The notes: generated by a model not told the origin, from the letters alone. Positions 7,313 to 15,705 are shown, numbered from the stretch's first letter. The stretch: 32,494 nucleotides of DNA from Deltaproteobacteria bacterium (GCA_024279255.1 JAJRRT010000004.1:1-32494), one strand, 5' to 3'. Program-made: numbers and translations.

Positions 7313-9352
7313 CTAGCTCCTGCGGGTAAACCGCTCACAGAACTGGAAATAGGGATCCAGATTGTGGCAGTTGAGCACCCAGAGGTTGTAGGTTTTGTCG
7401 GAGGTTATACCGACATGAGATGCATAGCTTTGCGGGTAGAGTAGGACCGGCATCTCCTGCTGGTTGAAGCTGTCCAAGAGAAAGGAGAGCATCTGGTTGA
7501 GGGTTTGTCGCGGAAGGTCCTGGGGGTCGAGCACAATCACCTTGATGCAATTGGTCAGGCTGGACATGTTCAACCCGATATCCGACAGGCTGACCAGAAA
7601 GATGGCCTTGAGGACCCCCTCTTTTTTAAGGGAAAACCGGGCGTGGGTGCGGCTGAAGCCGAGGGCTCGATACCTCGCGCTCAGTTCGTGGTCATCGACG
7701 ATCCCTGCTTCGAGATCAAGGGCATTGAGCATGAGGCCCCCCGAAACATGTTCGTAGTACCTCGCAAGCTCATCCAGATCCTGGGTGACGACTTCTGCGA
7801 CGTCCCAGGGCGGTAGGGGTTGTGTGCCGCCCTGTTCGGGCTGGCGGAAAATAGAGTAGCTGAAAGGGTCGATCGAGCACTCTTTCGGGTTCTGGTAGTG
7901 TTGCGCAACCCCGCCGAAGATTCGCATCGGGAAGCGGTTTTCTGGGCGGAAATAGCACATGACAAAATTCATGTGAGCCGAGTAGAGACTCTGTGAGTCA
8001 TTCAGCGAACGTCCCGCTTGGTTGAGGACGATCAGCCCGGTCCGCTTTGATTCTGATTGGTTGGCGGCATGATGGTGGATCAGCCAGGTGTTGCTATGGA
8101 AACGGACCATCGCCATGTGCCCCAGGATGGCCCCCTTGTCCTGATAGATGAAATGGCGGGCGATGTCGGGGTTCTGGGTGTAGAGCTTCAGATAGGTTTC
8201 CTTGAACCCCTGCTTGTTTGCCTGGATCGCCGCATATTTGTGCGGGTAGATAAAGCCTGATTCAAAGAAGAACTTCCAGAGCGCCTCTGGGTCGACCTGG
8301 TTGCAGAGATAGGAATTGGGGTTGTGTGCCTGGTGCAGGCTGGCCATGAGCTGTACGTGGCAACTGATCTCCATGTCGAGAATGGCCAATCCGCATTGCA
8401 GCAGGTTCTGCTCTGGATCGTTCTGGTCCAGCTTGGAATAGATGACCTGGGTGCGGCAGGGTATAGTGCTCTGGTTGGGGAAAACCAGTTTCATTTGCGG
8501 GATGATCAACCCCGGAATGAGCACCGCTGAATCAAGCCTCTCTTCGACCGCAAAGCCGGAACCGGAGATGTCGGTGATTTTCAGTTCAATTAATTTTCCG
8601 GATAGTGGATGGACGAAACGGATGTTGGGTGAAGGTGTCAGTTGGTTGCGGGTGCTGCGGAAGATCTTCGGCCTGAACCTGCGGATCTGATCGGTGATCG
8701 GTGCCAGTACCAGACTACGTTTGGTCTGGTTCGGGGTCTGTTTGAGGATGCGGCAACTCCCCGAATAAAGGGTTTCCTGTCCGACCGAGAAGCTGAGGGT
8801 GACTGTTTCGGCGCTATTGATCCAGAGAAAGGTTTGTGGCGGGCGGGTTGTCAGTTCCACTTGGAAGGAATCCAGACTGAAATTGATCAGTCGGCCGGGG
8901 AATACCGCGCCATTTTGCAGAAACTGGACCTTGACCTGCTCGCAGGCATGCCGCTTGGTGCGACGGACCCTGATCTCCTGGCAGGCGTGCGGCAAGATGA
9001 AACTCACTCCCTGGTCGTTGAGCTGCAGCAGTTGTGGCTTGACCAGCAGCTGCCGGCTGTCGCTGATAGTGAAATTTGTCAAGCTGTAGCTGTCGATTTG
9101 GGCCGGAAGTTCGGCTGATGCGTCCCACCGACATTCAAGTTGTTTCCCGAGACATGGTTCAGGATGGGCGGAGAGGGTGACGGTCTGGTCGTAGCGGGGA
9201 TGTTTGAGGTTGACCTGAATCAGGCCGTCCTGAAAGTTCAGGTAGTTCAGTATGTTGACCAGGCGTTTGCGGGTGATCTCTTTTGTGTGTTGAATCGATG
9301 AGCTTTGGCAGGTTGCGGGCACGGGGGCCGGGTGGCTGTCGGAAGGGTTCAT
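7313..9352 (-). CDS. Tandem PilZ protein with GNAT-like acyltransferase C-terminal domain
   Basis: 679 residues, no signal peptide or membrane segment. The N-terminus (about 35-120) resembles the YcgR-type domain that precedes PilZ. A first PilZ-like domain follows, with RRTKRH near residue 130 and the degenerate box NFSLDS near 156. A second has RSTRN near 231 and DISGSGFAV near 261, the better match to RxxxR...(D/N)xSxxG. Residues about 345-640 look like a GNAT-type acyltransferase fold (KGAILGHMAMVRFHSNTWLIHHH), though key acyl-CoA-binding residues cannot be confirmed by eye. It is the first gene of an operon with the downstream HD-GYP enzyme, so c-di-GMP probably controls its activity. 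An in-frame stop lies two codons upstream, which fixes the ATG at 9352, but no clear ribosome-binding site precedes it. Confidence 0.75.
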   Translation of the reverse strand: MNPSDSHPAPVPATCQSSSIQHTKEITRKRLVNILNYLNFQDGLIQVNLKHPRYDQTVTLSAHPEPCLGKQLECRWDASAELPAQIDSYSLTNFTISDSRQLLVKPQLLQLNDQGVSFILPHACQEIRVRRTKRHACEQVKVQFLQNGAVFPGRLINFSLDSFQVELTTRPPQTFLWINSAETVTLSFSVGQETLYSGSCRILKQTPNQTKRSLVLAPITDQIRRFRPKIFRSTRNQLTPSPNIRFVHPLSGKLIELKITDISGSGFAVEERLDSAVLIPGLIIPQMKLVFPNQSTIPCRTQVIYSKLDQNDPEQNLLQCGLAILDMEISCHVQLMASLHQAHNPNSYLCNQVDPEALWKFFFESGFIYPHKYAAIQANKQGFKETYLKLYTQNPDIARHFIYQDKGAILGHMAMVRFHSNTWLIHHHAANQSESKRTGLIVLNQAGRSLNDSQSLYSAHMNFVMCYFRPENRFPMRIFGGVAQHYQNPKECSIDPFSYSIFRQPEQGGTQPLPPWDVAEVVTQDLDELARYYEHVSGGLMLNALDLEAGIVDDHELSARYRALGFSRTHARFSLKKEGVLKAIFLVSLSDIGLNMSSLTNCIKVIVLDPQDLPRQTLNQMLSFLLDSFNQQEMPVLLYPQSYASHVGITSDKTYNLWVLNCHNLDPYFQFCERFTRRS

Positions 9353-9506
9353 GTACTAGCCACTGTGGATGCTGGGTTGTTGGACTGTGTCGGCTGGGAG
9401 CGGTCAGTTGTAGGCACGGCAAATCCGGTCTGGTGTCAACACCTGATTTATGGTGTCCCCTCCTCTTATTTGGAATTCTGAATCTCATTCTCGGCGATTT
9501 TATGTA

Positions 9507-9541
9507 GGGCAGATTATAGCCAGTTTAGAGGGGAGTGGTAA
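9507..9541 (-). promoter_or_regulatory. Sigma70-type promoter for the PilZ/HD-GYP operon
   Basis: Reading the minus strand, TTACCA (9541-9536) is separated by 17 bases from a perfect TATAAT (9518-9513). Transcription should begin near 9507, leaving a leader of about 150 nt before the PilZ gene. That leader contains an AAGAGGAGGGG stretch (9467-9457), a strong ribosome-binding consensus with no ATG or GTG at a usual distance. Confidence 0.6.
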
Positions 9542-9720
9542 AGGAGTTTTTAATTAATAATAGATGATTTAGCGCTGGCTGAGATTAGTGAGGAGAAGGG
9601 TCGATCCTCTTTGGGGTTATGCGGGAATCTGGGTGCGGAGCCGCCGTCGATGAGTTATGGCTATCCTGCCATGAGATCGGCCCTGCGCTTGTGGGTGGTC
9701 TCTGGGGCGCTGTTTTTTGC
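9542..9720. other. Divergent intergenic region, no gene seen
   Basis: This is the core of a 453-bp gap between the minus-strand PilZ gene and rplU. It holds an AT-rich patch (about 9549-9570) and a small hairpin ATGGC/GCCAT around 9657-9672. I see no convincing ORF, tRNA or recognisable riboswitch on either strand. Confidence 0.5.
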
Positions 9721-9749
9721 TTGACAGAATATGGATGCATGGCTATATT
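9721..9749 (+). promoter_or_regulatory. Strong sigma70 promoter for rplU-rpmA
   Basis: A consensus -35 TTGACA (9721-9726), a 17-base spacer and TATATT (9744-9749) form a near-ideal promoter, as expected for ribosomal protein genes. Transcription should start near 9756, giving a leader of about 50 nt. Confidence 0.85.
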
Positions 9750-9805
9750 GTCCCGCTGCGGCGCTGTGTCGGCGTCGTAAAGTCTAACGAAGCGAGGTAA
9801 GTAAC

Positions 9806-10114
9806 ATGTATGCGGTGATCAAGACCGGAGGAAAACAGTACAAAGTTTCCGAAGGCGACCTGTTAAAGGTCGAGCTGCTCGATGGAGCTGTCGGCGAGAC
9901 AGTTGAATTCGAGCACGTCCTCATGGTCGGTGGCGAAGAGGTTCGTATCGGAACACCTCTCGTACCAGGCGTCAAGGTTAAGGCGCAGATTGTTGCTCAG
10001 GAGAAAGACAGGAAGATTCTTGTTTTTAAATCCAAGCGACGCAAAGGGTACCGTAAAAAGTACGGCCACCGTCAACCTATTACCCGACTTAAAGTCGCGG
10101 CAATCGAAGCTTAA
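9806..10114 (+). CDS. rplU: 50S ribosomal protein L21
   Basis: 102 residues, the normal length. It begins [18 protein letters not shown] and ends with the basic rRNA-binding stretch [24 protein letters not shown] typical of L21, which binds 23S rRNA. GAGGT precedes the ATG by about seven bases. It is the first gene of a two-gene unit with rpmA, driven by the promoter at 9721. Confidence 0.98.
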   Translation: MYAVIKTGGKQYKVSEGDLLKVELLDGAVGETVEFEHVLMVGGEEVRIGTPLVPGVKVKAQIVAQEKDRKILVFKSKRRKGYRKKYGHRQPITRLKVAAIEA

Positions 10115-10125
10115 GGAGGCAACTC

Positions 10126-10380
10126 ATGGCACATAAAAAAGCCGCCGGTAGTTCGAGAAACGGCCGCGATAGCGCGGGCAAGCGTCTTGGCGTCAAGCGT
10201 TTTGGTGGTGAGCAAGTGACCGCTGGTTCGATTCTTGTGCGTCAGCGCGGAACCACTTTTCACCCCGGCAGCAATGTCGGATGTGGTAAGGATTACACCC
10301 TGTTTGCCCTGATTGAGGGTGAGGTCAAGTTTGAGACCAAGGCCAAGGGACGCCAGTTTGTCAGCGTCTACTCAGCCTGA
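10126..10380 (+). CDS. rpmA: 50S ribosomal protein L27
   Basis: 84 residues. The N-terminus [20 protein letters not shown] is the conserved flexible tail that reaches the peptidyl transferase centre, and the core [19 protein letters not shown] is diagnostic. There is no N-terminal extension of the kind cleaved in Firmicutes L27. It lies 11 bases after rplU with a perfect AGGAGG ribosome-binding site, and a strong terminator follows at once. Confidence 0.98.
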   Translation: MAHKKAAGSSRNGRDSAGKRLGVKRFGGEQVTAGSILVRQRGTTFHPGSNVGCGKDYTLFALIEGEVKFETKAKGRQFVSVYSA

Positions 10381-10411
10381 GAGAAATCTCAACCTGAACA
10401 GGATTGACATG

Positions 10412-10453
10412 GCCCGGGGCTCGCGAAAGCGGACCTCGGGCTTTGTTTTTTTT
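10412..10453 (+). terminator. Rho-independent terminator after rpmA
   Basis: A GC-rich stem (about 10412-10424 with 10429-10441) capped by a GAAA tetraloop within CGC-GAAA-GCG is followed by a T-rich tract ending in eight T (10446-10453). The stem holds two G-U wobbles and one mismatch. It separates rplU-rpmA from obgE. Confidence 0.85.
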
Positions 10454-10476
10454 CAGTGGTAGGCGCGCCCGTCTTC

Positions 10477-10568
10477 GGCGTCCTGGCGGCGTTGCTGTGC
10501 TGCTCAAACGCTCGCATACTCTGTACGTATGCTGCACTTTTGCGCTGCTCGCGCCTTGTCAGGACACC
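10477..10568. repeat. 92-bp imperfect palindromic intergenic element
   Basis: The ends GGCGTCCTG (10477-10485) and CAGGACACC (10560-10568) are nearly inverted copies, as are inner GGCG/CGCC and the central GCATAC-N7-GTATGC. The whole gap could fold into one long interrupted hairpin. It contains CTCAAACGCTC (10503-10513), an 11-mer that occurs again in the palindrome after cobO (25036-25046). It looks like a REP-type dispersed repeat; copy number cannot be judged here. Confidence 0.55.
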
Positions 10569-10636
10569 AAATCCGAACGCGCTAAGGTACAGTCTTAGAG
10601 TGTTTGAACCGTTTTTATCTTTGAAAGAATAGATCC

Positions 10637-11683
10637 ATGAAGTTTGTTGACCAGGTATTAATTGAGGCTCGTTCGGGCGATGGTGGCCGTGGTTGTGTGT
10701 CATTTCGACGTGAAAAGTTTGTCGAAATGGGTGGTCCAAACGGTGGCGATGGTGGCCGTGGTGGTGATATCTACTTTGTTGTAGATCCCAGTCTTACGAC
10801 CCTGCTCGATTTCCGTTATCAGCGTCATCACCGTGCAAAAAACGGTATGCCCGGATTAGGTAAGGACATGCATGGAAGGGGCGGAGGCGACCTGTTCCTG
10901 AATGTCCCTCAGGGCACTTTGGTTTTTGATGATGAAACTGGCGAACAGTTACTCGATTTGACTGAAGCTGGTGCGCAGGTCATGTTTCTCAAGGGGGGGA
11001 TTGGCGGCCGTGGAAATGCCCGGTTCAAGACCAGTCGAAATCGTGCACCGCGTCATGCTCAGCCCGGGATGCCCGGTGAGGTCAGGCAACTGCGGCTTGA
11101 GCTGAAACTGCTTGCCGATGTCGGCTTGATCGGTCTGCCGAATGCTGGGAAATCAACCTTGATATCGGTCATTTCGGCGGCAAAGCCGAAGATTTCAGAT
11201 TATCCCTTTACGACTCTTGTTCCGAATCTGGGTGTTGTGGATCTAGGTGACCGAACGATGGTTGTCGCAGATATCCCGGGTTTGATCGAAGGGGCCAGTG
11301 AAGGGCACGGCCTCGGTACCCGTTTTTTGCGGCACGTTGAGCGCACTGATCTTTTTCTGCACCTGATTGATCTGAGCATGTTGCAGACTGGTGATCCGGT
11401 CGAAAATTTTGCCCTGATCAATACTGAGCTCGAACGTTACGATCCTCAACTGGCCAGTAAGCCCCAACTGGTGGTCTTTAATAAGATCGATATCCCTGAA
11501 GTCAAAGAGCAGGCTGAACAACTCAGGCCAGACTTTATCGCTCAGGGGCATGAAGTCTTTTTGATTTCGGCAGTCACCCGTGAAGGGGTCAATGAATTGG
11601 TGCAGGTTGCGGCGACTCGGCTTGAAGAATCACGCTTGCCGGAGCCTGATTCCGCAGAAGAGGACTATGATCCCTTAGGTTGA
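10637..11683 (+). CDS. obgE: Obg-family ribosome-associated GTPase
   Basis: 348 residues. The glycine-rich OBG fold (about 1-160, with GGDGGRGGDIYF and GRGGGDLFL) is followed by a G domain: G1 GLPNAGKST at 166-174, G3 from D212 (DIPGLIEGA), G4 NKID at 282-285, G5 SAVTREG. Obg binds the 50S subunit, acts in late assembly and links growth to the stringent response. It follows rpmA as is usual, but a terminator and a palindromic element lie between, so it probably has its own promoter, which I could not assign. The ribosome-binding site is weak. Confidence 0.97.
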   Translation: MKFVDQVLIEARSGDGGRGCVSFRREKFVEMGGPNGGDGGRGGDIYFVVDPSLTTLLDFRYQRHHRAKNGMPGLGKDMHGRGGGDLFLNVPQGTLVFDDETGEQLLDLTEAGAQVMFLKGGIGGRGNARFKTSRNRAPRHAQPGMPGEVRQLRLELKLLADVGLIGLPNAGKSTLISVISAAKPKISDYPFTTLVPNLGVVDLGDRTMVVADIPGLIEGASEGHGLGTRFLRHVERTDLFLHLIDLSMLQTGDPVENFALINTELERYDPQLASKPQLVVFNKIDIPEVKEQAEQLRPDFIAQGHEVFLISAVTREGVNELVQVAATRLEESRLPEPDSAEEDYDPLG

Positions 11684-11759
11684 CAGCAATAATCTGTAAA
11701 GGCTAATATTTTTAGGCTTCTAGCGGTTTTTTGATATTGATGTGAAAGTTACTCTGACT

Positions 11760-12584
11760 ATGAATACTGTACGCGCTGATATTCTGCAGCAACTCAAACG
11801 GGTCGTCATTAAGGTCGGTAGTGGTGTTATCTCGACAGCCGAAGGGCTCGACGGAGTGATGATCGCTCAGTTGGCCGAGGATATTTGTGACTTCTGTGCA
11901 CGTGGCATTGAGGTAATACTGGTCTCCTCAGGCGCTGTCGCTGCAGGGCGCAATTCGCTTGGTATTGAGGGCCGGCCCAAAACCATTCCTCAAAAACAGG
12001 CTGCTGCTGCCATCGGCCAGCCACGCATTATGCGTGCATACAAAGAGGTTTTTCTGCGTCACAACCGTGTCGCTGCTCAGGTCCTGTTGACCCGTGATGA
12101 TCTATCGAATCGGCGGCGTTACCTAAATGCGCATAACACATTCGACGCTTTGTTGGAGTATGGGGTAACCCCGATCGTCAATGAAAACGATACGGTAGTG
12201 GTGGAAGAGATCCGCTTCGGAGATAACGATAACCTCTCGGCTCAGGTTGCCAGTTTGATGGAGGCTGACCTGTTGTTGATCCTTTCCGATGTAGATGGCT
12301 TCTATGACGGTGATCCTGCTTGCGATAAGGGTGCGCAGTTTCTGCCGCTCATCGAAAAAATAACCCCTGAAGTCATGGCGATGGCGGGATCATCACGTGG
12401 AACTCTCGGCACTGGCGGCATGCAGACCAAGCTTCAAGCCGCACAGAAAGCCAGTCTCGCCGGGATCCCAACTCTGATTGTCGATGGTCGCGCACCTGGG
12501 ATACTGCGGCAGGTCATCGAAGGTAGCGATGTCGGCAGCCTCTTTTTAGCCTCGTCTTCAAAGCTCAGTGCGCGCAAGCGTTAG
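11760..12584 (+). CDS. proB: Glutamate 5-kinase, catalytic AAK domain (cut short by an in-frame TAG)
   Basis: Catalyses ATP-dependent phosphorylation of glutamate, the first step of proline synthesis. The 274 residues cover the whole amino acid kinase domain: VVIKVGSGVIS near the start, NENDTVVVEEIRFGDND, the LLILSDVDGFYDGDP stretch and GTGGMQTKLQAA. Full-length ProB has about 367-375 residues with a C-terminal PUA domain. Here a TAG at 12582-12584 ends the frame after ARKR, where the family has RKRW-I, and the PUA sequence continues in the same frame. A TGG-to-TAG change would explain it. The ATG at 11760 fits the family N-terminus; a GTG at 11742 is an alternative, and neither has a good ribosome-binding site. 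In E. coli the AAK domain alone is known to keep kinase activity, so the gene may still work. Confidence 0.9.
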   Translation: MNTVRADILQQLKRVVIKVGSGVISTAEGLDGVMIAQLAEDICDFCARGIEVILVSSGAVAAGRNSLGIEGRPKTIPQKQAAAAIGQPRIMRAYKEVFLRHNRVAAQVLLTRDDLSNRRRYLNAHNTFDALLEYGVTPIVNENDTVVVEEIRFGDNDNLSAQVASLMEADLLLILSDVDGFYDGDPACDKGAQFLPLIEKITPEVMAMAGSSRGTLGTGGMQTKLQAAQKASLAGIPTLIVDGRAPGILRQVIEGSDVGSLFLASSSKLSARKR

Positions 12585-12596
12585 ATTGCGTTAACG

Positions 12597-12914
12597 ATGC
12601 AGCCCAGTGGTAAGATTCTGCTCGATAATGGCGCAGTCAGGGCTGTTGTTGATTCCGGCAAGAGTCTGTTGCCGACCGGGATTGTGGTCGTCGAGGGCGA
12701 TTTTGAACGTGGTGACGCTGTACATATCTGTGACAGAAGCGGCATCCCTTTTGCGATCGGTGTTGCCAGCTATAACAGCGTCGAGCTGGGGCAGATCAAG
12801 GGGCATCGTTGTGCAGAGATTGAACAGATCCTGGGGTATCAATATCGTGACGAAGCGGTCTATCGAGACAATCTGGTGCTGATTGGTGACACTGTAGAGG
12901 AGATTGAAGCATGA
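12597..12914 (+). CDS. PUA domain of ProB, downstream of the amber codon
   Basis: In frame with proB and starting right after its TAG, this stretch encodes the rest of a glutamate 5-kinase: [47 protein letters not shown] and HRDNLVLI, all matching the PUA region. The domain is known to bind structured RNA in other proteins and to affect proline inhibition in ProB. The ATG at 12597 lacks a ribosome-binding site, so a separate protein is doubtful. It is either a remnant, a product of readthrough, or evidence of a sequencing error. Its stop overlaps the proA start by four bases (ATGA), as an intact proB would. Sequence conservation has not visibly decayed, so any mutation is recent. Confidence 0.6.
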   Translation: MQPSGKILLDNGAVRAVVDSGKSLLPTGIVVVEGDFERGDAVHICDRSGIPFAIGVASYNSVELGQIKGHRCAEIEQILGYQYRDEAVYRDNLVLIGDTVEEIEA

Positions 12915-14167
12915 GTATAGCCAGCGAGATGTTGGAACTTGCAAGTCGGGCCCGTGTCGCTTCCCGGGTTATAGCGACTCTCTCTTCGGGGGTCAAAAAT
13001 GAACTGTTGTTGAAGATGGCCTCGCTCCTGGAGGCGAGTGCTAGTGCTATGCAACAGGCTAATGCCCTCGATCTGCAAGCTGGTCGCGACAAGGGGATGG
13101 CCGTTGCGATGTTGGATCGTCTTGAGCTTTCTGATGAAGTGATCGCATCGATGGCTGGTGGATTGCGTGAAGTTGCCGCTCTCCCTGATCCGGTCGGTGA
13201 GGTGACGGGAATGTGGGTGCGCCCCAATGGCATACGGGTTGGGCGTCAGCGGATTCCGCTCGGTGTCATCGGGATCATCTACGAGTCACGGCCCAATGTT
13301 ACCGCTGATGCCGCAGGGTTATGCCTGAAGAGCGGCAATGCTGTTATCCTGCGTGGTGGGTCTGAGGCCATTCATTCCAACCGTGCCATTGGTGAAGTGT
13401 TGCAGAAAGCACTTGCCGAGATGGGTCTCCCCGCAGAAGCCTTACAGGTTGTCACTACCAGTGATCGCAGTGCGGTTACTGAATTGCTCAAGCTTGAAGA
13501 GCAGATCGATCTGATTATTCCACGCGGCGGTGAGGGGCTGATCCGGTTCGTCAGTGAGCATTCGCGGATACCGGTCATCAAGCACTACAAGGGGGTCTGT
13601 CATACCTATGTTGATGCAGATGCCGATTTCGAGATGGCAGAAAAAATCTGCCTGAATGAAAAGGTTCAGCGTCCGGGAGTGTGTAATGCTCTCGAGACTC
13701 TGTTGGTGCATCGAGATGCCGCGCCGGTTTTTTTGCCGCAGATTGCCGCCGCCATGATTAAGGCCGGGGTTGAGCTGCGTGGCTGTGAAGACTCACGTAA
13801 TCTGGTGCCGGAGATGAACGCTGCGACCGAAGAGGACTGGTCGGCTGAATATCTGGATCTGATTCTGGCGGTTAAGGTGGTTGGTAGCTTCGATGAGGCC
13901 CGTGATCATATCAATCGCTACTGTTCATTGCACACTGAGACGATTATTACGCGTGACTATGCGATGTCGCAACGCTTCTTACGTGAGATCAATTCGAGCG
14001 TTGTGATGGTCAATGCCTCTTCGCGCTTTTCGGATGGGGGGCAACTCGGTCTCGGTGCTGAGATCGGCATCTCGACTTCCAAATTGCACTCATTTGGCCC
14101 GATGGGGCTAGAGGATCTGACCACCCGCAAGTTTATTGTGCTGGGTGATGGGCAGGTCCGCGAATAG
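12911..14167 (+). CDS. proA: Gamma-glutamyl phosphate reductase
   Basis: 418 residues, the usual length. It reduces glutamyl-5-phosphate with NADPH to the semialdehyde, the second step of proline synthesis. Diagnostic regions are [17 protein letters not shown], the nucleophile C258 in [12 protein letters not shown], and [19 protein letters not shown] near the end. GAGGAG precedes the ATG, which overlaps the stop of the proB frame by four bases, so the two were built to be translationally coupled. Confidence 0.97.
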   Translation: MSIASEMLELASRARVASRVIATLSSGVKNELLLKMASLLEASASAMQQANALDLQAGRDKGMAVAMLDRLELSDEVIASMAGGLREVAALPDPVGEVTGMWVRPNGIRVGRQRIPLGVIGIIYESRPNVTADAAGLCLKSGNAVILRGGSEAIHSNRAIGEVLQKALAEMGLPAEALQVVTTSDRSAVTELLKLEEQIDLIIPRGGEGLIRFVSEHSRIPVIKHYKGVCHTYVDADADFEMAEKICLNEKVQRPGVCNALETLLVHRDAAPVFLPQIAAAMIKAGVELRGCEDSRNLVPEMNAATEEDWSAEYLDLILAVKVVGSFDEARDHINRYCSLHTETIITRDYAMSQRFLREINSSVVMVNASSRFSDGGQLGLGAEIGISTSKLHSFGPMGLEDLTTRKFIVLGDGQVRE

Positions 14168-14181
14168 ACGGGCGGGTCGCT

Positions 14182-14835
14182 ATGCGTATCGGGATACTCG
14201 GTGGGACATTTAACCCGATTCATAACGGGCATCTGCATATTGCCAGCGAGGTGCTCCAGGCCTGCGCACTCGACCAGATCTGGTTCATGCCCGCCTGTTT
14301 ACCTCCCCACAAGGATCTGGCCGACGCGGTCTCTTTTGCAGACCGTTTCGCCATGGTTGAAGCCGCGATAGAATCTTTTCCGCGTTTTGTGGCTTGCGAT
14401 CTGGAGGGCCGCCGGGGGGGACGTAGCTTTTCGGTAAAAACTCTCGAAGAGCTGCGGCACATATACCCTTCTGACGAATTTACTTTTATCATGGGACTCG
14501 ACTCCTTCGCTGAGATTGGCACGTGGAAATCCTACGACCAGTTGTTTGATCTCTGTCATATTGCCGTTGCCGCCCGACCCGGATTTGAGGGTAGCCTTGA
14601 ACAGTTGCTTCCTGTTGCGGTGACAGACCGCTTCTGCTATGATGCCGACGCTTTAAAACTGTCTGGTAACTCAGGCTTTTCGGTTCAGCTGGTCAGGCAG
14701 ACCGCAGCCGATATCTCTTCGACAGAAATCCGTAGCAGGCTTGCTTCCGGTGAGCCCGTTGTTGAGCTGATTTCAGCGAGGGTTGCCGAGTATATTTATC
14801 AGCATCAACTTTACCGACAGCCTGCTGTCGGGTGA
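14182..14835 (+). CDS. nadD: Nicotinate-nucleotide adenylyltransferase
   Basis: 217 residues. It joins ATP and nicotinate mononucleotide to make deamido-NAD. The nucleotidyltransferase signature GGTFNPIHNGHL is at residues 6-17 and ISSTEIRSRL (SSTxxR motif) near residue 175. It lies 14 bases after proA and its stop overlaps a possible rsfS GTG start, consistent with one operon. Confidence 0.96.
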   Translation: MRIGILGGTFNPIHNGHLHIASEVLQACALDQIWFMPACLPPHKDLADAVSFADRFAMVEAAIESFPRFVACDLEGRRGGRSFSVKTLEELRHIYPSDEFTFIMGLDSFAEIGTWKSYDQLFDLCHIAVAARPGFEGSLEQLLPVAVTDRFCYDADALKLSGNSGFSVQLVRQTAADISSTEIRSRLASGEPVVELISARVAEYIYQHQLYRQPAVG

Positions 14836-15206
14836 TTGAAGGACCAATATTGGACGCCGAGAAAAATGCTCTTAAAGCCGTGGAACTGGGCCTCGAAAAG
14901 AAGGCCTACGATCTGCAACTGCTGAATGTACAAGACCTATCTTCACTGACCGATTACCTGTTGATCGCCTCAGGTCGTTCTGACCGACAGGTCTCTGCTA
15001 TCGCCGAATCAATTCGTTTGGGACTCAAGGCTCAAGGAATAACACCGCTGGCGACCGAGGGAATTGACGAAGGGCGCTGGGCGCTTCTCGATTATGGTGA
15101 TTTTATGGTTCATGTTTTTCAGCCAACAGTGCGTAGCTTTTATGACCTCGAAGGTCTTTGGAGTGAAGCGCCGCAGGTAGCACTGGCCGATACCGGGGTT
15201 GCATGA
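14832..15206 (+). CDS. rsfS: Ribosomal silencing factor RsfS
   Basis: 124 residues from a GTG that overlaps the nadD stop. RsfS binds L14 and blocks subunit joining when nutrients are scarce. The family signature is clear: LTDYLLIASGRSDRQVSAIAESI, EGIDEGRWALLDYGDFMVHVF and RSFYDLEGLW. A TTG at 14850 with AAGGA six bases ahead (14839-14843) is a better-supported start and would give 118 residues beginning at the usual place for the family. The stop overlaps rlmH by four bases. Confidence 0.93.
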   Translation: MIEGPILDAEKNALKAVELGLEKKAYDLQLLNVQDLSSLTDYLLIASGRSDRQVSAIAESIRLGLKAQGITPLATEGIDEGRWALLDYGDFMVHVFQPTVRSFYDLEGLWSEAPQVALADTGVA

Positions 15207-15673
15207 AATTTCGTCTTGTCTGTGTCGGTCGATTGTCTGCAGACTGGCTCAAACAGGGCGCAGACGAGTTCCTGAAGCGGCTACAGCGACATTATTCTAT
15301 AGAAATTGTTGAGTTGAAAGAAGAGCAGGGGCAATTAAAGGATGTTGCCGGGCTCGTCAGGCGCGAAGGCGCCAGAATATTGGAGCGCATTCCTGCCGAC
15401 GCGGTGGCAATTGTGCTCGATGAAAAAGGGAAGCAGGTCAGTTCCGAGGGTCTTGCCGAGCGCTTGCAAGAGGAGATGCTGCATGCCGGGCGAGATTGGT
15501 GCCTGGTCATCGGTGGTCCTTATGGGCTCGATTCTGCAGTGCTCTCACGAGCCGACCTACTCTTGTCGCTGTCAAAGATGACATTAACTCATCAGATGGC
15601 ACGGCTGCTGTTGTTGGAGCAGCTTTATCGCAGCGGCACAATCCTGCGCAATGAGCCATATCACAACCGTTAA
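15203..15673 (+). CDS. rlmH: 23S rRNA pseudouridine-1915 N3-methyltransferase
   Basis: 156 residues, full length for this SPOUT-class enzyme that methylates m3-pseudouridine 1915 in helix 69. The SAM-binding knot is shown by LVIGGPYGLD and SLSKMTLTHQMARLLLLEQLYR, and the C-terminus PYHNR is close to the conserved PYHxx ending. It overlaps rsfS by four bases (ATGA), a common pairing of two late ribosome-maturation genes. Confidence 0.96.
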   Translation: MKFRLVCVGRLSADWLKQGADEFLKRLQRHYSIEIVELKEEQGQLKDVAGLVRREGARILERIPADAVAIVLDEKGKQVSSEGLAERLQEEMLHAGRDWCLVIGGPYGLDSAVLSRADLLLSLSKMTLTHQMARLLLLEQLYRSGTILRNEPYHNR

Positions 15674-15705
15674 AATATATATTGAGGGAGGGTAGATAGC
15701 GTACA

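Noticed and set aside
9542..9720. Possible c-di-GMP (GEMM) riboswitch before the PilZ operon or rplU
   Set aside because: Some GC-rich hairpin fragments are present, but the conserved GEMM core could not be matched on either strand, and the minus-strand promoter lies downstream of it.
12582..12584. Programmed pyrrolysine or other amber recoding in proB
   Set aside because: TAG is used as an ordinary stop elsewhere in the window (rng, proA, gpmI), no recoding element is visible, and a TGG-to-TAG change explains the site more simply.
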